Source: Acanthosepion esculentum (lineage: Eukaryota; Mollusca; Cephalopoda; Sepiida; Sepiidae). From it: 64,000 bases of DNA. The translations under genes and the position numbers were made by a program. Positions 1 to 10,500 of the stretch are shown here, one piece after another. Below the pieces are notes generated by a model. It saw only the letters and a list, made by a program, of their open reading frames with translations, was not told the DNA's origin and did no database searches. The DNA lies in contig OZ038487.1 in NCBI GenBank assembly GCA_964036315.1, positions 55,015,909 to 55,079,908 of the forward strand, written 5' to 3'. Position 1 is the stretch's first letter. Every line of letters begins with the position of its first letter.

Positions 1-479
1 TCATGTCGGCTTTGACCCAACCTTGGTGGCACAATTTTCAATTGGGAGGTTGAAAATATCAGTTCAAGGGGCATCATGAAGAAAATACCAGAATGAGTCC
101 CAGTCAGCATGCTGGTACCAGGAAGAGGTCTTATGGATAGGTGGTTCCTGTTTAATGGATGCTTGGAAGGAGGTATCAATAGCTACCACAGAGTGGTTCA
201 AGTTACCAAGAGGGCAGTATTGTGAAGAGAGAAGGTAAGAAATAGATCCAATAGAGAAGCATGTTGCTCGGTTTGGCTAGGGAAACGAGTAGCAAAGTCC
301 ACGATTTCAGTGAGGCATTGGACGATGGAAAAATTTAACGTCTGTATATTGGCAACATCAGCACCTTTGGAATGTTTCAGCCATGTGTCGCGGTGAGCAT
401 TAAAGTCACCGAGGACAAAGATATTCACAGATGGATGGAGAGAAAGTGCCTTTTCCATACTGTCAGCTATTGCATCTAA
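1..479 (-). pseudogene. LINE endonuclease (EEP) domain fragment, Jockey/CR1-like group
   Basis: The minus strand encodes part of an apurinic-like (EEP) endonuclease of a non-LTR retrotransposon, which nicks target DNA before reverse transcription. The motif LGDFNAHRDTW is visible near the start of the open stretch at 198-458. It is followed by an IVDFATRFPS and LLDLFLT segment typical of the same domain. Further downstream on the minus strand (about 90-197) the frame reads PLGNLNHSVVAID, at the place where these enzymes usually have an S-D-H catalytic motif, so the Asp appears replaced by Asn. In-frame stops lie near 63-65 and just upstream of the first Met. The copy is truncated by the window edge and has no reverse transcriptase attached. 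It is an inactive remnant. Assignment to the Jockey/CR1 group is by motif memory only. Confidence 0.75.
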
Positions 480-489
480 TATACTTCAG

Positions 490-1120
490 ACTTGGGAAGT
501 AGGGGAGCGACAAAGGAAAAAGAGAAAAATAATATTAACAATAATTGTAACCGTAATAGTATACGTCAACATAAACATAATACTATTAACTTATGCTATT
601 GTAACCAAATGCATAATAATTACAAACAGGATGAAACAACACACAAAAACATAATAGGTAGAAATGTTAAACCCATTAATAATAATAAACATGTTAAGCT
701 CATCATATATTATAAAAAATTTAAAACAATTGACCTCATAATCTCCAATAACCTTACAACTACACAACTATTTCCTCTACAAAAAAACAATATAGTTTAT
801 CAATTTACATGCTCATTCAGAGCTTGTATCTCTGATACTAATAATAAACCCACTACATACATTGGTTTTACTACAACCTCATTTCCTGCAGACTTACCTG
901 TCACCTTTCTGATCTTAGTTCCATTAAACAACATTTTTTAGAAAAACATAGCTATGTACATAATATTGGACAGATATTAGTTGATAACACAATAATATTC
1001 ACACATACACACAGTAAAAAGAAACTTAATATATTAGAGGCCATATACATTAAAACAAAGCAATCCACACTCAAAAAAATTACATTTCAAACCAGTCACA
1101 ACATATTACAATGCATTTAA
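490..1120 (+). pseudogene. Penelope-like element C-terminus with GIY-YIG endonuclease (family A)
   Basis: The reading frame from 492 contains KLIIYYKKFKT, then NIVYQFTCSF and TTYIGFTTTSF. These correspond to the linker and the GIY...YIG core of a Penelope-like element endonuclease. A frameshift near 885-890 moves the continuation to another frame, which reads CRLTCHLSDLSSIKQHFLEK and later LNILEAIYIK. The Glu in LEAIYIK fits the conserved acidic residue of GIY-YIG nucleases. The frame ends at a stop at 1118-1120. In intact PLEs this domain follows the reverse transcriptase and cuts target DNA; here the reverse transcriptase is absent. The copy is broken by the frameshift and is 5'-truncated. 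The wording differs from the PLE pieces near 34 kb and 60 kb, so several lineages are probably present. Confidence 0.75.
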
Positions 1121-1420
1121 ACATATGGCTTTGTTGATAACATTTCTTTCTCTCGTGTGGTCATGTACAATGTCATAGAACTGCATTATGAATTTACAAC
1201 CTGTGTCTGCTATTCCACAACTGTTATTGTTGTATAGCTAACTTCTATGTAAACAAAAGAGGATGTCATCTTTGACGGTGAACATCTCTGTCGTAATGTC
1301 CATAAAGCTACTCTGACGATGGCTCGTATGAGCTGAAAACTTAGATTCATGACAATTATAATAAAGAAATATCCAAATGTTAGATAGTTTTTGCTTTTAT
1401 TTTCTCTTGAAGTTAAGATC
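1121..1420 (+). other. Probable 3' non-coding end of the family A PLE, with hammerhead-like core
   Basis: This stretch follows the GIY-YIG stop codon directly and is probably the 3' terminal region (pLTR) of the same element. At 1313-1338 it carries CTGACGA, then a short hairpin (GGCTC and GAGCT around a 4-base loop), then GAAA. That order resembles the catalytic core of a hammerhead ribozyme, which is known from PLE terminal repeats. I could not fold convincing stems I and III, so a degenerate relic or chance remains possible. The end of the element is unclear. Confidence 0.35.
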
Positions 1421-1529
1421 ATTGTTCAACGCATGGAAAGGCTCATGATAAGACATAATAAACATTCGTTGTCTGTTATATCTAACAATATATGTTTGAA
1501 CAATGATCTGCTGCCCCTATACACTATAT

Positions 1530-1655
1530 ATATATATGAGACAAGGCAAGTATTAAGAGAAAATGGACAATGATGTAAGAAAAAGGAACATATAGAATAA
1601 CATTTGGAAATAGGATGGTAGAGAAAAGTGAAAAGGACAAAAAAGAACAGAAAAA
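1530..1655. repeat. Dispersed repeat, copy 1 (pair with 2118-2250)
   Basis: A TA microsatellite followed by purine-rich sequence (AAGTATTAAGAGAAAAT, then an ATAGGATGG segment and GTGAAAAGGAC) is shared with the copy about 600 bp downstream. It has no coding potential beyond low-complexity reading frames. I do not recognise the family. Confidence 0.6.
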
Positions 1656-1659
1656 ACAA

Positions 1660-2117
1660 ACAACAAAAATCAAGTTAAATACAAGAAACTTATAATAAAA
1701 ATGATCAAAAGTGTTTATTTCAATGATACCAATATGCAGTTAAGACTGGTGGAGTCAACCAGTACCTTTGGGATCTTGGGTAAAAATCAGATCATGAAAG
1801 ATTTGGTGACACCAACATTCCAAAAAGAAGTGGGTATATTTAACTGAAGCTGTACTGGTCTTTGGGATAGGGATGGGATCATCAAATTTGGATATTCCAT
1901 TTTCTTTTTTTTCTTTCTTTAAGCACTTTTACATTTCTACATTTTTAAATATTTGTGGCACTTATTCACTTTGTTGAAAAAACATCAGACAAAAAATTTC
2001 CCACCTAGTTTGCCAATCATGATAGACAGCCATTAAAATGTAATATTGGGAATTAACATGAAATTAATGTACAAGCCAGCATTTTATGCAGATGTGATCA
2101 CATGTGCACAAGCAAAT
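1660..2117. other. Unassigned AT-rich sequence
   Basis: No open frame, hairpin or repeat was recognised here apart from poly-T runs near 1900-1920. Confidence 0.4.
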
Positions 2118-2250
2118 ATATATATATATATATATATATATGCTGAGGTAAGTATTAAGAGAAAATTAAAACAATGAAGGAAGAAAAAGAAAAATATCGA
2201 ATAGCATTCAGAAATAAGATGGCATAGAGGGGGTGAAAAGGACGAAAAAA
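2118..2250. repeat. Dispersed repeat, copy 2, starting with a TA microsatellite
   Basis: This is the second copy of the repeat at 1530-1655. It begins with about 12 TA units and continues with the same GTAAGTATTAAGAGAAAAT-type purine-rich segment. The two copies are in the same orientation. Confidence 0.6.
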
Positions 2251-2710
2251 TAGCCTCAAGTTGCTTCTTCATCAGTGAGCAGATTGTCCAGCATTCACTG
2301 CCATACAGGAGGACTGATATTACATAATGGTTAAGTACTCTTTTATTTGTTTAATGAAATTTTCCTGTTTCTTAATACTTTGCTTTTGGAAGATAAAATG
2401 ATACGCTTTCTTTTTTTGTTCTTTTTTTACCCACAGGACATCATAGGAACAGGACATGTCACATTTTTCATCCAGGTAACTTCTTAGTTTCTATTCGTTG
2501 CTTACATGTTCAGTCCAGGATATTCTCAGCATCCTTCTGTAGAACCACATTTATGTTGCCTCAAGTTTATTCTTCATCCTTGAGGTGATTGTCCAGCGTT
2601 CACTGCTATATAGGAGAATTAATATTACATAACAGTTCAGCACTCTTTTGTTTCTAATGAAATTTTCCTATTTCGTAATACTTTGCTTAGCTTTTGGAAA
2701 ACATATTTCC
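2251..2710 (-). pseudogene. RTE-like LINE reverse transcriptase C-terminal scraps, two copies
   Basis: The minus strand of the right-hand copy (about 2430-2660) reads YSSERWTITSRMKNKLEAT, a stop, then MWFYRRMLRISWTEHVSNE. This is the familiar C-terminal block of RTE/BovB-type reverse transcriptases (consensus style YGSECWT...MWFYRRMLRISW). A second partial copy of the same block lies at 2251-2395. Both carry stops and frameshifts. The same block recurs at 23.0-23.4 kb and 25.4-26.2 kb, so it is a common decayed family in this region. Confidence 0.65.
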
Positions 2711-3062
2711 ACTTTTCATTCCAACTGTATTCTCTGTATTATTTTATTTTTTTTTTTGCCTGCTGGTGAATTACTTGACTTTTCTAAGAGTTTCATTTTA
2801 TGCCAAATTATTCTCTATGTTTGTCATTTATCGCTTATATTAGGTCATGTGTTAACAGTCATACTGACACCACAAGCCTATCTCTTTGAAAGGTTTGTAG
2901 GATCAATGCAATGATATTATATTTTGTCATCTACTTCCACACAAAGAAGCTATCGTAAATAAACTTATTTATAAATAAAGTTATACTATATTTTCTAATA
3001 GTAATTTGAAAAATGCCCATGACCAAATTCTCTGGTGAGAATCCCAAAAGAAATTCAAAGCT
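2711..3062. other. Unassigned AT-rich sequence
   Basis: No gene or repeat was recognised. A poly-T run lies at about 2744-2757. Confidence 0.4.
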
Positions 3063-3130
3063 CTTGAAGCTAATGGGAAATGATTTTTTTATACTTAAGT
3101 ATAAAAAAACAATTTCCCATTAGCTTCAAG
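3063..3130. repeat. 68-bp near-perfect palindrome
   Basis: Two arms of about 34 bases meet with essentially no spacer around the centre TACTTAAGTA. The outer part (CTTGAAGCTAATGGGAAA) is exactly mirrored by TTTCCCATTAGCTTCAAG. A small mismatch lies next to the A/T tracts (TGA against CAA). It could be a compact foldback element or extrude as a cruciform. No protein function is implied. Confidence 0.85.
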
Positions 3131-3435
3131 GCTCGAGAGTCGCTCAAGGTAGACAGTTACTGTGGCAATGATTATGATGAATGAGGAGAGTGATATGAAT
3201 GAAAAAAGAAGTGTTAGGAAGTGAAGATTATAAGGATAATGAATATAGATATCAATAGACCCTTTACTTGAAGGGGTTGAAATTGTAATGTTCAGAGAAG
3301 CACCCATGTAGGAGTCTGTTTAATAAAATAGCATTTCTTGGGAAAAAGCTACCTGAGAGGAAATGTCACTTTATTTCTGAAATACAGAGGAAATAAGGGT
3401 AATTCAACTCCATGTAACCAGAATGGTGAATCCAA
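3131..3435. other. Unassigned sequence between the palindrome and the minisatellite
   Basis: Purine-rich sequence with no recognised gene. The minus-strand frame across the palindrome is not supported by any family likeness. Confidence 0.35.
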
Positions 3436-3771
3436 GCTGTAAATGTCTGAACTGACAGAACTAAAGAATAGAGCTTATATGAACATTTTCCATGGAAATA
3501 GCGATAGAGTAGTGAGAGGCTTAGCTGTAAAGGTCTGAACTGACAGAACTAAAGAATAGAGCTTATATGAACATTTGGCATGGAAATAGTGATAGAGTAG
3601 TGAGAGACTTAGCTGTAAAGGTCTGAACAAACAGAACTAAAGAATAGAGCTTATATGAACATTTTCCATGGAAATAGCGATAGAGTAGTGAGAGGCTTAG
3701 CTGTAAAGGTCTGAACTGACAGAACTAAAGAATAGAGCTTATATGAACATTTGCCATGGGAATAGTGATAA
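3436..3771. repeat. 88-bp minisatellite, about 3.8 copies
   Basis: The phrase CTGAAC begins at 3447, 3535, 3623 and 3711, an exact 88-bp period. Each unit contains AGAACTAAAGAATAGAGC and a GATAGAGTAGTGAGAG segment. Units 1 and 3 share TTTTCCATGG; unit 2 has TTTGGCATGG and unit 4 TTTGCCATGG. The array ends abruptly near 3771. Confidence 0.9.
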
Positions 3772-3799
3772 ATTTTTTACTGTAAAAATGTATTTTCAT

Positions 3800-4020
3800 A
3801 GTTTTATAGGATGCTGTCTTTGTTTGGGTGTTCACTATTTGTCCATAACTGGGACCCTAACAGGTGCTACCACCCCGGGTCAGGGTAGATCTGGGAGCAA
3901 CAGCAATTATGAAGTGGTTCTACACTCCTTAAAATCTCCAGTCTTCTGATCAGAGGCCTTGCTGTCAGTATAAGTTCTTCATCATACCCAGGACTGGTCA
4001 TGATTGGGGAAACATCCTGC
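3800..4020. repeat. Dispersed repeat, copy 1 (pair with 29222-29425)
   Basis: A segment of about 200 bp containing GGGACCCTAACAGGTGCTAC, then a CGGGTCAGGG segment, CAGCAATTATGAAGTGG, CTGATCAGAG and ATACCCAGGAC matches 29222-29425 in the same order and orientation. It is more GC-rich than its surroundings. It may be a slice of a retroelement; I could not assign a coding frame. Confidence 0.6.
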
Positions 4021-4063
4021 TGGGGATTAGTGCATTTATTTATGATATTTCTAAGAGAAAATT

Positions 4064-4340
4064 TGAGGAATCGGAGAGCCAAGTTTGAATTCCAGTCGAA
4101 TCCATTACATTCACTTATGTACTAATACTCTTGGGAAAAGTATGAATCCTCTTCTTCTCTCCCCATCTATGGATAAATAGCAGGACAGGCTGGGTTCTAT
4201 AACCTTGCATGGATGGCAACTGGTCTACTGCAGAAAGAAATGGCAACCTACTGCTGGAAAAAATCTGCCTCGTCAGTCATGTATCGGAAAATAGATGATC
4301 GCCTAAGCATCTATCACGCATGGCACATAACTGACTGACC
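4064..4340 (+). mobile_element. tRNA-derived SINE, head truncated
   Basis: The copy starts inside the tRNA-related head (GAGGAATCGGAGAGCC, box-B-like GTTTGAATTCCAG). It continues through the shared body (CACTTATGTACTAATA, TAGCAGGACAGGC) to the tail TGGCACATAACTGACTGA. Box A is missing. The tail hairpin seen in full copies is damaged here. SINEs of this type are transcribed by RNA polymerase III and moved by LINE machinery; this copy lacks a complete promoter. Confidence 0.75.
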
Positions 4341-4750
4341 CCAACACCACAAGCTGAAACATAAAACATAAATGTAGCTTTATGTGCCTTTTCTATAAAT
4401 ACATTCATAGTAATTGTTCTGATGAACCTTCCTCTATGTATTCATTTGTATATACTCATTGGGGTTAATTCTTTAAAATTGTTATTTTATTCCCCTCCCC
4501 CCACAGACATTGAATTGTAAAAATGGGGACAAGTTAGTATTTTCATAGAGACAGTAAGGTATTATGGTGGTTGTAGTAAGAACGGTTCGTATGAATGTGG
4601 TGTTTTGGTGTAAGGAATATTGTTAGTACGATTGGGTCAATGTTTGCGGCTAGCTAAGTTATAGTTAAGACAGATGAAGACCGTCCTTTTTCCCCAATCC
4701 CCCCCTTTGGCCTTGTGCCACATTTCTGTAAATTATACAGAATAAATATC
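4341..4750. other. Unassigned sequence
   Basis: No gene recognised. Short C-rich runs lie at about 4492-4503 and 4700-4710. Confidence 0.35.
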
Positions 4751-4751
4751 A

Positions 4752-5090
4752 CCTTCCTCTATGGCACCTAAATTTTATGAATTTATGTGCTGTATTGGTG
4801 ACGAGTATAATCATTTTACAGTTGAAATGACCAGATGTAACTGTAAATTCTATGATGACAGTTTCAGCTATTGCACTTCTTGCTTGTGCAATTCTCTTCT
4901 GGCTTCTTGTTTCCGAGTAAACTTTGATCTTTAAAAATTTTAAATGCAATGTCAATCATTATCATGTTTTCTTAATTCTGTTTTTTTTATTGTTCTCTCT
5001 CCTTAATAGTATTTTTTTTTCTCATATTCTCTAACACTCAGTAACCCACTGCCTTAGTGGTGTTATTTCCTTGTTCGGGGTGAAGTGACT

Positions 5091-5091
<1 letters not shown>
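4752..5091 (+). pseudogene. LINE 3' end (Jockey/CR1-like family), plus strand
   Basis: The sequence matches the other LINE tails here: a decayed reverse transcriptase C-terminus (a segment corresponding to SNSLLASC..., then KFKCNVNHY), then CTCTCTCCTTAATAGTA, CTAACACTCAGTAA, and a conserved end GTTCGGGGTGAAGTGAC. The simple repeat (GAAA)n(GATA)n at about 5090-5125 follows directly and probably grew from the element's tail. Confidence 0.6.

Positions 5092-5125
<34 letters not shown>
5090..5125. repeat. GAAA/GATA compound microsatellite
   Basis: Runs of GAAA then GATA directly follow a LINE 3' end, consistent with expansion of the retroposed tail. Confidence 0.9.
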
Positions 5126-5269
5126 TCCACAATGTTTCATTTGCATGATAAAGTATTACACAATTACCATGTCATCAAATTCATGAAGCAATGTTTTAAT
5201 CCACTAGACTATTGCACCATGGGACAATCTTGAGTTTAGAAATTGGAGCCTTAAACCTCAGCTGCCTGC

Positions 5270-5463
5270 TGCTGAGACAGCTGCTTGTCATAGTTGACTG
5301 CATTCAACAAGGCTTCTCTTTTCTATTGTTGCTGCTTTTGAAGCCCAGGCTGTCAATTCTCTTTATTTTCTTCAAAGTGATTTTTTTCTCATATTCTCTA
5401 ACACTCAATAAACCTTTGTGTCCGTGGCTTTATTGCCTTACTTAGGATGGAATGGTTTAAAAA
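5270..5463 (+). pseudogene. LINE 3' tail fragment, plus strand
   Basis: TTCTCATATTCTCTAACACT and the closing TGGCTTTATTGCCTTACTTA with GGAATGG match the 3' terminal region of the LINE family seen at 4752-5091 and 39425-39765. No usable frame remains. It ends about 40 bp from the start of a minus-strand LINE tail, so the two elements are tail to tail. Confidence 0.55.
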
Positions 5464-5499
5464 GAAATATTATAGTGGGTTCAGATTTTTACTTTTTTT

Positions 5500-6458
5500 T
5501 TTATTATTTCACTCCAAGCAAATTGGCAATGTCACTAGTACGCAGGAGGTTACAGGGAGTGAAAGTGAGAGAAAAGTCTGAGCATAGGAAGAATTGAGGA
5601 AAGGACAAAAGATGGACAGAATTCAAGAAGATAGAAGATGGCAATTGACACTGCATTTAAATTTTTGAAGATTGTAGTTGTCAGGGAAGCAAGGAAATGG
5701 AAAGGAGTTCCACAGGTGTGAAGTGTGAGAAAAGAAACTGTGAAAGTAAAAGTGGTGGTTGCATTTAGCTATTTTAACAGTAAACAGGTGGACCAAGATG
5801 CCAATCTAGTGGCATACTTAAATTCATATAGTTGGGGCATCAGAGCAGTTGCCATGAAAATATTTTTAAAAAAGGCTGAGAGAAGCCAAGTCACATTGGT
5901 GAGAAAATGTCTGAAGTTGAGATGCCAAGTCAGGATTGATTATGTTACAGATACTTCTTTGGATTTTGTCTAGAACCTCAAGATGAATAGCAGGAGCACC
6001 AAATCAGATATGGCAGCAGTATCCAATGTATAGCTGAATGGTAGATTTGTAAATGTGCAAGATGGACTCTGACAAGAAAGATTTTCAGGTATGACTCAGT
6101 GATCAAATTTCCTTACAGTAGATGCAGCTGTTAGCTTGATGTAGTTGCACCACCTCAAGTCAGTTGAAAACGTTTTGCCAAGAAGGTGCAGTGTGTTGCT
6201 CTCCAGGAGTCCAGCGTCAGCCATGCTGAAGGCAGGCAGAAAAGTTTCTCTCTGGTGATTAAATGAGAGCAATTTCCTGCCCCAGTTAACCACTGATTTG
6301 AGGTGGTTTTTAAGGGCAGCAGCCAGATTTACTTTATCAGCTCTGATGGATTTACTATTGAGACAGGAGTAAATGGTAGTGTCATCAGTATAAATGCCTA
6401 CTTGGGAACTGATGACATCAGGAAGATCATTGATGCAAATCAGAAAAAGCATAACTCA
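5500..6458 (-). pseudogene. LINE reverse transcriptase, catalytic core to 3' end
   Basis: On the minus strand the frame from 6452 begins LFLICINDLPDVISS and contains IYTDDTTIYS, the catalytic box of LINE reverse transcriptases. Position 6381-6392 encodes Y-T-D-D, whereas the usual box is Y/F-A-D-D. It is followed by NWGRKLLSFNHQRETF and HLLGKTFSTDLRW. After a frameshift near 6090 the rest of the C-terminal region (YKSTI-like, then NSL-type blocks) decays through several frames to the 3' UTR at 5500-5560 (GGAGTGAAATAA-type end on the minus strand). It is about 960 bp, 5'-truncated and inactive. Confidence 0.75.
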
Positions 6459-6743
6459 GGATATTTTTAAAAATTCTTTCTAGGATCACCATGTTCCATT
6501 CTTTGATAAACATTTTTTTTTAAATTTCTTTACTTAAATTCTAAATTCTTTGACCCATCAAATGATTTTCTGACCACCCTTTTATTATGAAACCCCTGTT
6601 TATTACACACTAAGAAAAATTCTTACTCCCCCAGCAATTATTAACGTCCCCCTTATAATTAGGCAACCTAGAGTATGGGAACTAGTTTACCATAGAGTTT
6701 TTTTAATAAGATGATCCTGCCATAATATATTGAGAATGGCATG

Positions 6744-6783
<40 letters not shown>

Positions 6784-7084
6784 ACTATCTAATATTTTTT
6801 CAAGTCTTTTGGTGAGAGTCCAGGTTGATGAACCATAGAACATTACTGACTCAATGGCAGCATGGAAGGAATCTTTATTTGATACTTTCAGACAGATTTG
6901 ATCTCCACTTTACAATTAGTCTCTTCACAGTCGTCCTTACTTTACCACTTCTTTTCTTGACATCCATCTCAGTGGAAGCAATACTACAATTATTATGTGT
7001 TAAGGTATCGACAAATTTCCAGGAAGAGAGTTAATTGTGCCATCACATATATATAGCTATATATACTTATAATATTTCTTTCAA
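6459..7084. other. Unassigned AT-rich sequence with TA microsatellite
   Basis: A TA microsatellite of about 15 units lies at 6751-6780. No gene was recognised. Confidence 0.5.
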
Positions 7085-7537
7085 TCATTTCACCGCAAGC
7101 AAAGCGATAATGTCACCGAGGTGCAAGGGGTTTCTGAGAATGAAAGAGAATAAGGTGACTTTAGTGAAGGACAATAAAAAGAATAAAATTCAGGAAGACA
7201 AGATGGCAATTGTGTTTGCATTTAAATGTTTGAGGCAGGGAAGTAAGTAATGTGGTGGCAGGGAAGTAAGAAACAGGAAGAATGTTTCACAAGTGAGAAG
7301 TGCAAGGAAAAAGCTATTAGAATAGAACTATTTCAACATTAAAATTGTGGAACATAGTTGCCACTCTAGTAGTTTTCTTAAATTCATCTGGTCGAGGTAC
7401 GAAGAAAATATAGAAAAGACAGAGGGAAGCCATGTCACAATGTTGGGAAAGTTACTTCAGTGAAGATACCAGGTAAGAACTGATTGTATTACAGACCCTT
7501 ATTTGGATTTTGTCAAGGATTTTGGGATATATAGCAT
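7085..7537 (-). pseudogene. LINE 3' end, minus strand, cut by the satellite
   Basis: The plus strand shows the shared inverted tail (TTTCACCGCAAGCAAAGCGA, GTGCAAGGGG, AATGTTTCACAAGTGAGAAG) and then decayed C-terminal reverse transcriptase coding in reverse. At about 7505-7537 the phrase GGATTTTGTCAAGGATTTTG corresponds to 5958 onward in the neighbouring LINE, but the following LINE sequence is missing. The 67-bp satellite begins at that point. Confidence 0.65.
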
Positions 7538-10500
7538 GATTCATTCATATTCTATGGCTTATCAACTCTTTGCAGGTTATTTAAAGCCAGAAAATATTTT
7601 GATTGATTCATTCATATTCTATGGCTTATAAACCCTTTGCAGGTGATTTAAAGCCAGAAAATATTTTGATTGATTCATTCATATTCTATGGCTTATCAAC
7701 GTTTGCAGGTTATTTAAAGCCCGAAAATATTTTGATTGATTCATTCATATTCTATGGCTTATCAACCCTTTGCAGGTTATTTAAAGCCAGAAAATGTTTT
7801 GATTGATTCATTCATATTCTATGGCTTATCAACCCTTTGCAGGTTATTTAAAGCCAGAAAATATTTTGATTGATTCATTCATATTCTATGGCTTATCAAC
7901 CCTTTGCAGGTTATTTAAAGCCAGAAAATATTTTGATTGATTCATTCATATTCTATGGCTTATCAACCCTTTGCAGGTTATTTAAAGCCAGAAAATATTT
8001 TGATTCATTCATTCATATTCTATGGCTTATCAACCCTTTGCAGGTTATTTAAAGCCAGAAAATATTTTGATTGATTCATTCATATTCTATGGCTTATCAA
8101 CCCTTTGCAGGTTATTTAAAGCCAGAAAATATTTTGATTCATTCATTCATATTCTATGGCTTATCAACCCTTTGCAGGTTATTTAAAGCCAGAAAATATT
8201 TTGATTGATTCATTCATATTCTATGGCTTATCAACCCTTTGCAGGTTATTTAAAGCCAGAAAATATTTTGATTGATTCATTCATATTCTATGGCTTATCA
8301 ACCCTTTGCAGGTTATTTAAAGCCAGAAAATATTTTGATTGATTCATTCATATTCTATGGCTTATCAACCCTTTGCAGGTTATTTAAAGCCAGAAAATAT
8401 TTTGATTCATTCATTCATATTCTATGGCTTATCAACCCTTTGCAGGTTATTTAAAGCCAGAAAATATTTTGATTGATTCATTCATATTCTATGGCTTATC
8501 AACCCTTTGCAGGTTATTTAAAGCCAGAAAATATTTTGATTCATTCATTCATATTCTATGGCTTATCAACCCTTTGCAGGTTATTTAAAGCCAGAAAATA
8601 TTTTGATTGATTCATTCATATTCTATGGCTTATCAACCCTTTGCAGGTTATTTAAAGCCAGAAAATATTTTGATTCATTCATTCATATTCTATGGCTTAT
8701 CAACCCTTTGCAGGTTATTTAAATCCAGAAAATATTTTGATTGATTCATTCATATTCTATGGCTTATCAACCATTTGCAGGTTATTTAAAGCCAGAAAAT
8801 ATTTTGATTCATTCATTCATATTCTATGGCTTATCAACCCTTTCCAGGTTATTTAAAGCCAGAAAATATTTTGATTCATTCATTCATATTCTATGGCTTA
8901 TCAACCCTTTGCAGGTTATTTAAAGCCAGAAAATATTTTGATTGATTCATTCATATTCTATGGCTTATCAACCCTTTGCAGGTTATTTAAAGCCAGAAAA
9001 TATTTTGATTCATTCATTCATATTCTATGGCTTATCAACCCTTTGCAGGTTATTTAAAGCCAGAAAATATTTTGATTCATTCATTCATATTCTATGGCTT
9101 ATCAACCCTTTGCAGGTTATTTAAAGCCAGAAAATATTTTGATTGATTGATTCATATTCTATGGCTTATCAACCATTTGCAGGTTATTTAAAGCCAGAAA
9201 ATATTTTGATTCATTCATTCATATTCTATGGCTTATCAACCCTTTCCAGGTTATTTAAAGCCAGAAAATATTTTGATTCATTCATTCATATTCTATGGCT
9301 TATCAACCCTTTCCAGGTTATTTAAAGCCAGAAAATATTTTGATTCATTCATTCATATTCTATGGCTTATCAACCCTTTGCAGGTTATTTAAAGCCAGAA
9401 AATATTTTGATTGATTCATTCATATTCTATGGCTTATCAACCCTTTGCAGGTTATTTAAAGCCAGAAAATATTTTGATTCATTCATTCATATTCTATGGC
9501 TTATCAACCCTTTGCAGGTTATTTAAAGCCAGAAAATATTTTGATTGATTCATTCATATTCTATGGCTTATCAACCCTTTGCAGGTTATTTAAAGCCAGA
9601 AAATATTTTGATTGATTCATTCATATTCTATGGCTTATCAACCCTTTGCAGGTTATTTAAAGCCAGAAAATATTTTGATTGATTCATTCATATTCTATGG
9701 CTTATCAACCCTTTGCAGGTTATTTAAAGCCAGAAAATATTTTGATTGATTCATTCATATTCTATGGCTTATCAACCCTTTGCAGGTTATTTAAAGCCAG
9801 AAAATATTTTGATTCATTCATTCATATTCTATGGCTTATCAACCCTTTGCAGGTTATTTAAAGCCAGAAATTATTTTGATTCATTCATTCATATTCTATG
9901 GCTTATCAACCCTTTGCAGGTTATTTAATGCCAGAAAATATTTTGATTGATTGATTCATATTCTATGGCTTATCAACCCTTTGCAGGTTATTTAAAGCCA
10001 GAAAATATTTTGATTGATTCATTCATATTCTATGGCTTATCAACCCTTTGCAGGTTATTTAAAGCCAGAAAATATTTTGATTCATTCATTCATATTCTAT
10101 GGCTTATCAACCCTTTGCAGGTTATTTAAAGCCAGAAAATATTTTGATTCATTCATTCATATTCTATGGCTTATCAACCCTTTGCATATTATTTAAAGCC
10201 AGAAATTATTTTGATTCATTCATTCATATTCTATGGCTTATCAACCCTTTGCAGGTTATTTAAAGCCAGAAAATATTTTGATTGATTGATTCATATTCTA
10301 TGGCTTATCAACCCTTTGCAGGTTATTTAAAGCCAGAAAATATTTTGATTGATTCATTCATATTCTATGGCTTATCAACCCTTTGCAGGTTATTTAAAGC
10401 CAGAAAATATTTTGATTCATTCATTCATATTCTATGGCTTATCAACCCTTTGCAGGTTATTTAAAGCCAGAAAATATTTTGATTGATTCATTCATATTCT

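Noticed and set aside
1391..1659. Opposed small frames around the purine-rich repeat
   Set aside because: The sequence recurs at 2.1 kb as a non-coding repeat without frame conservation.
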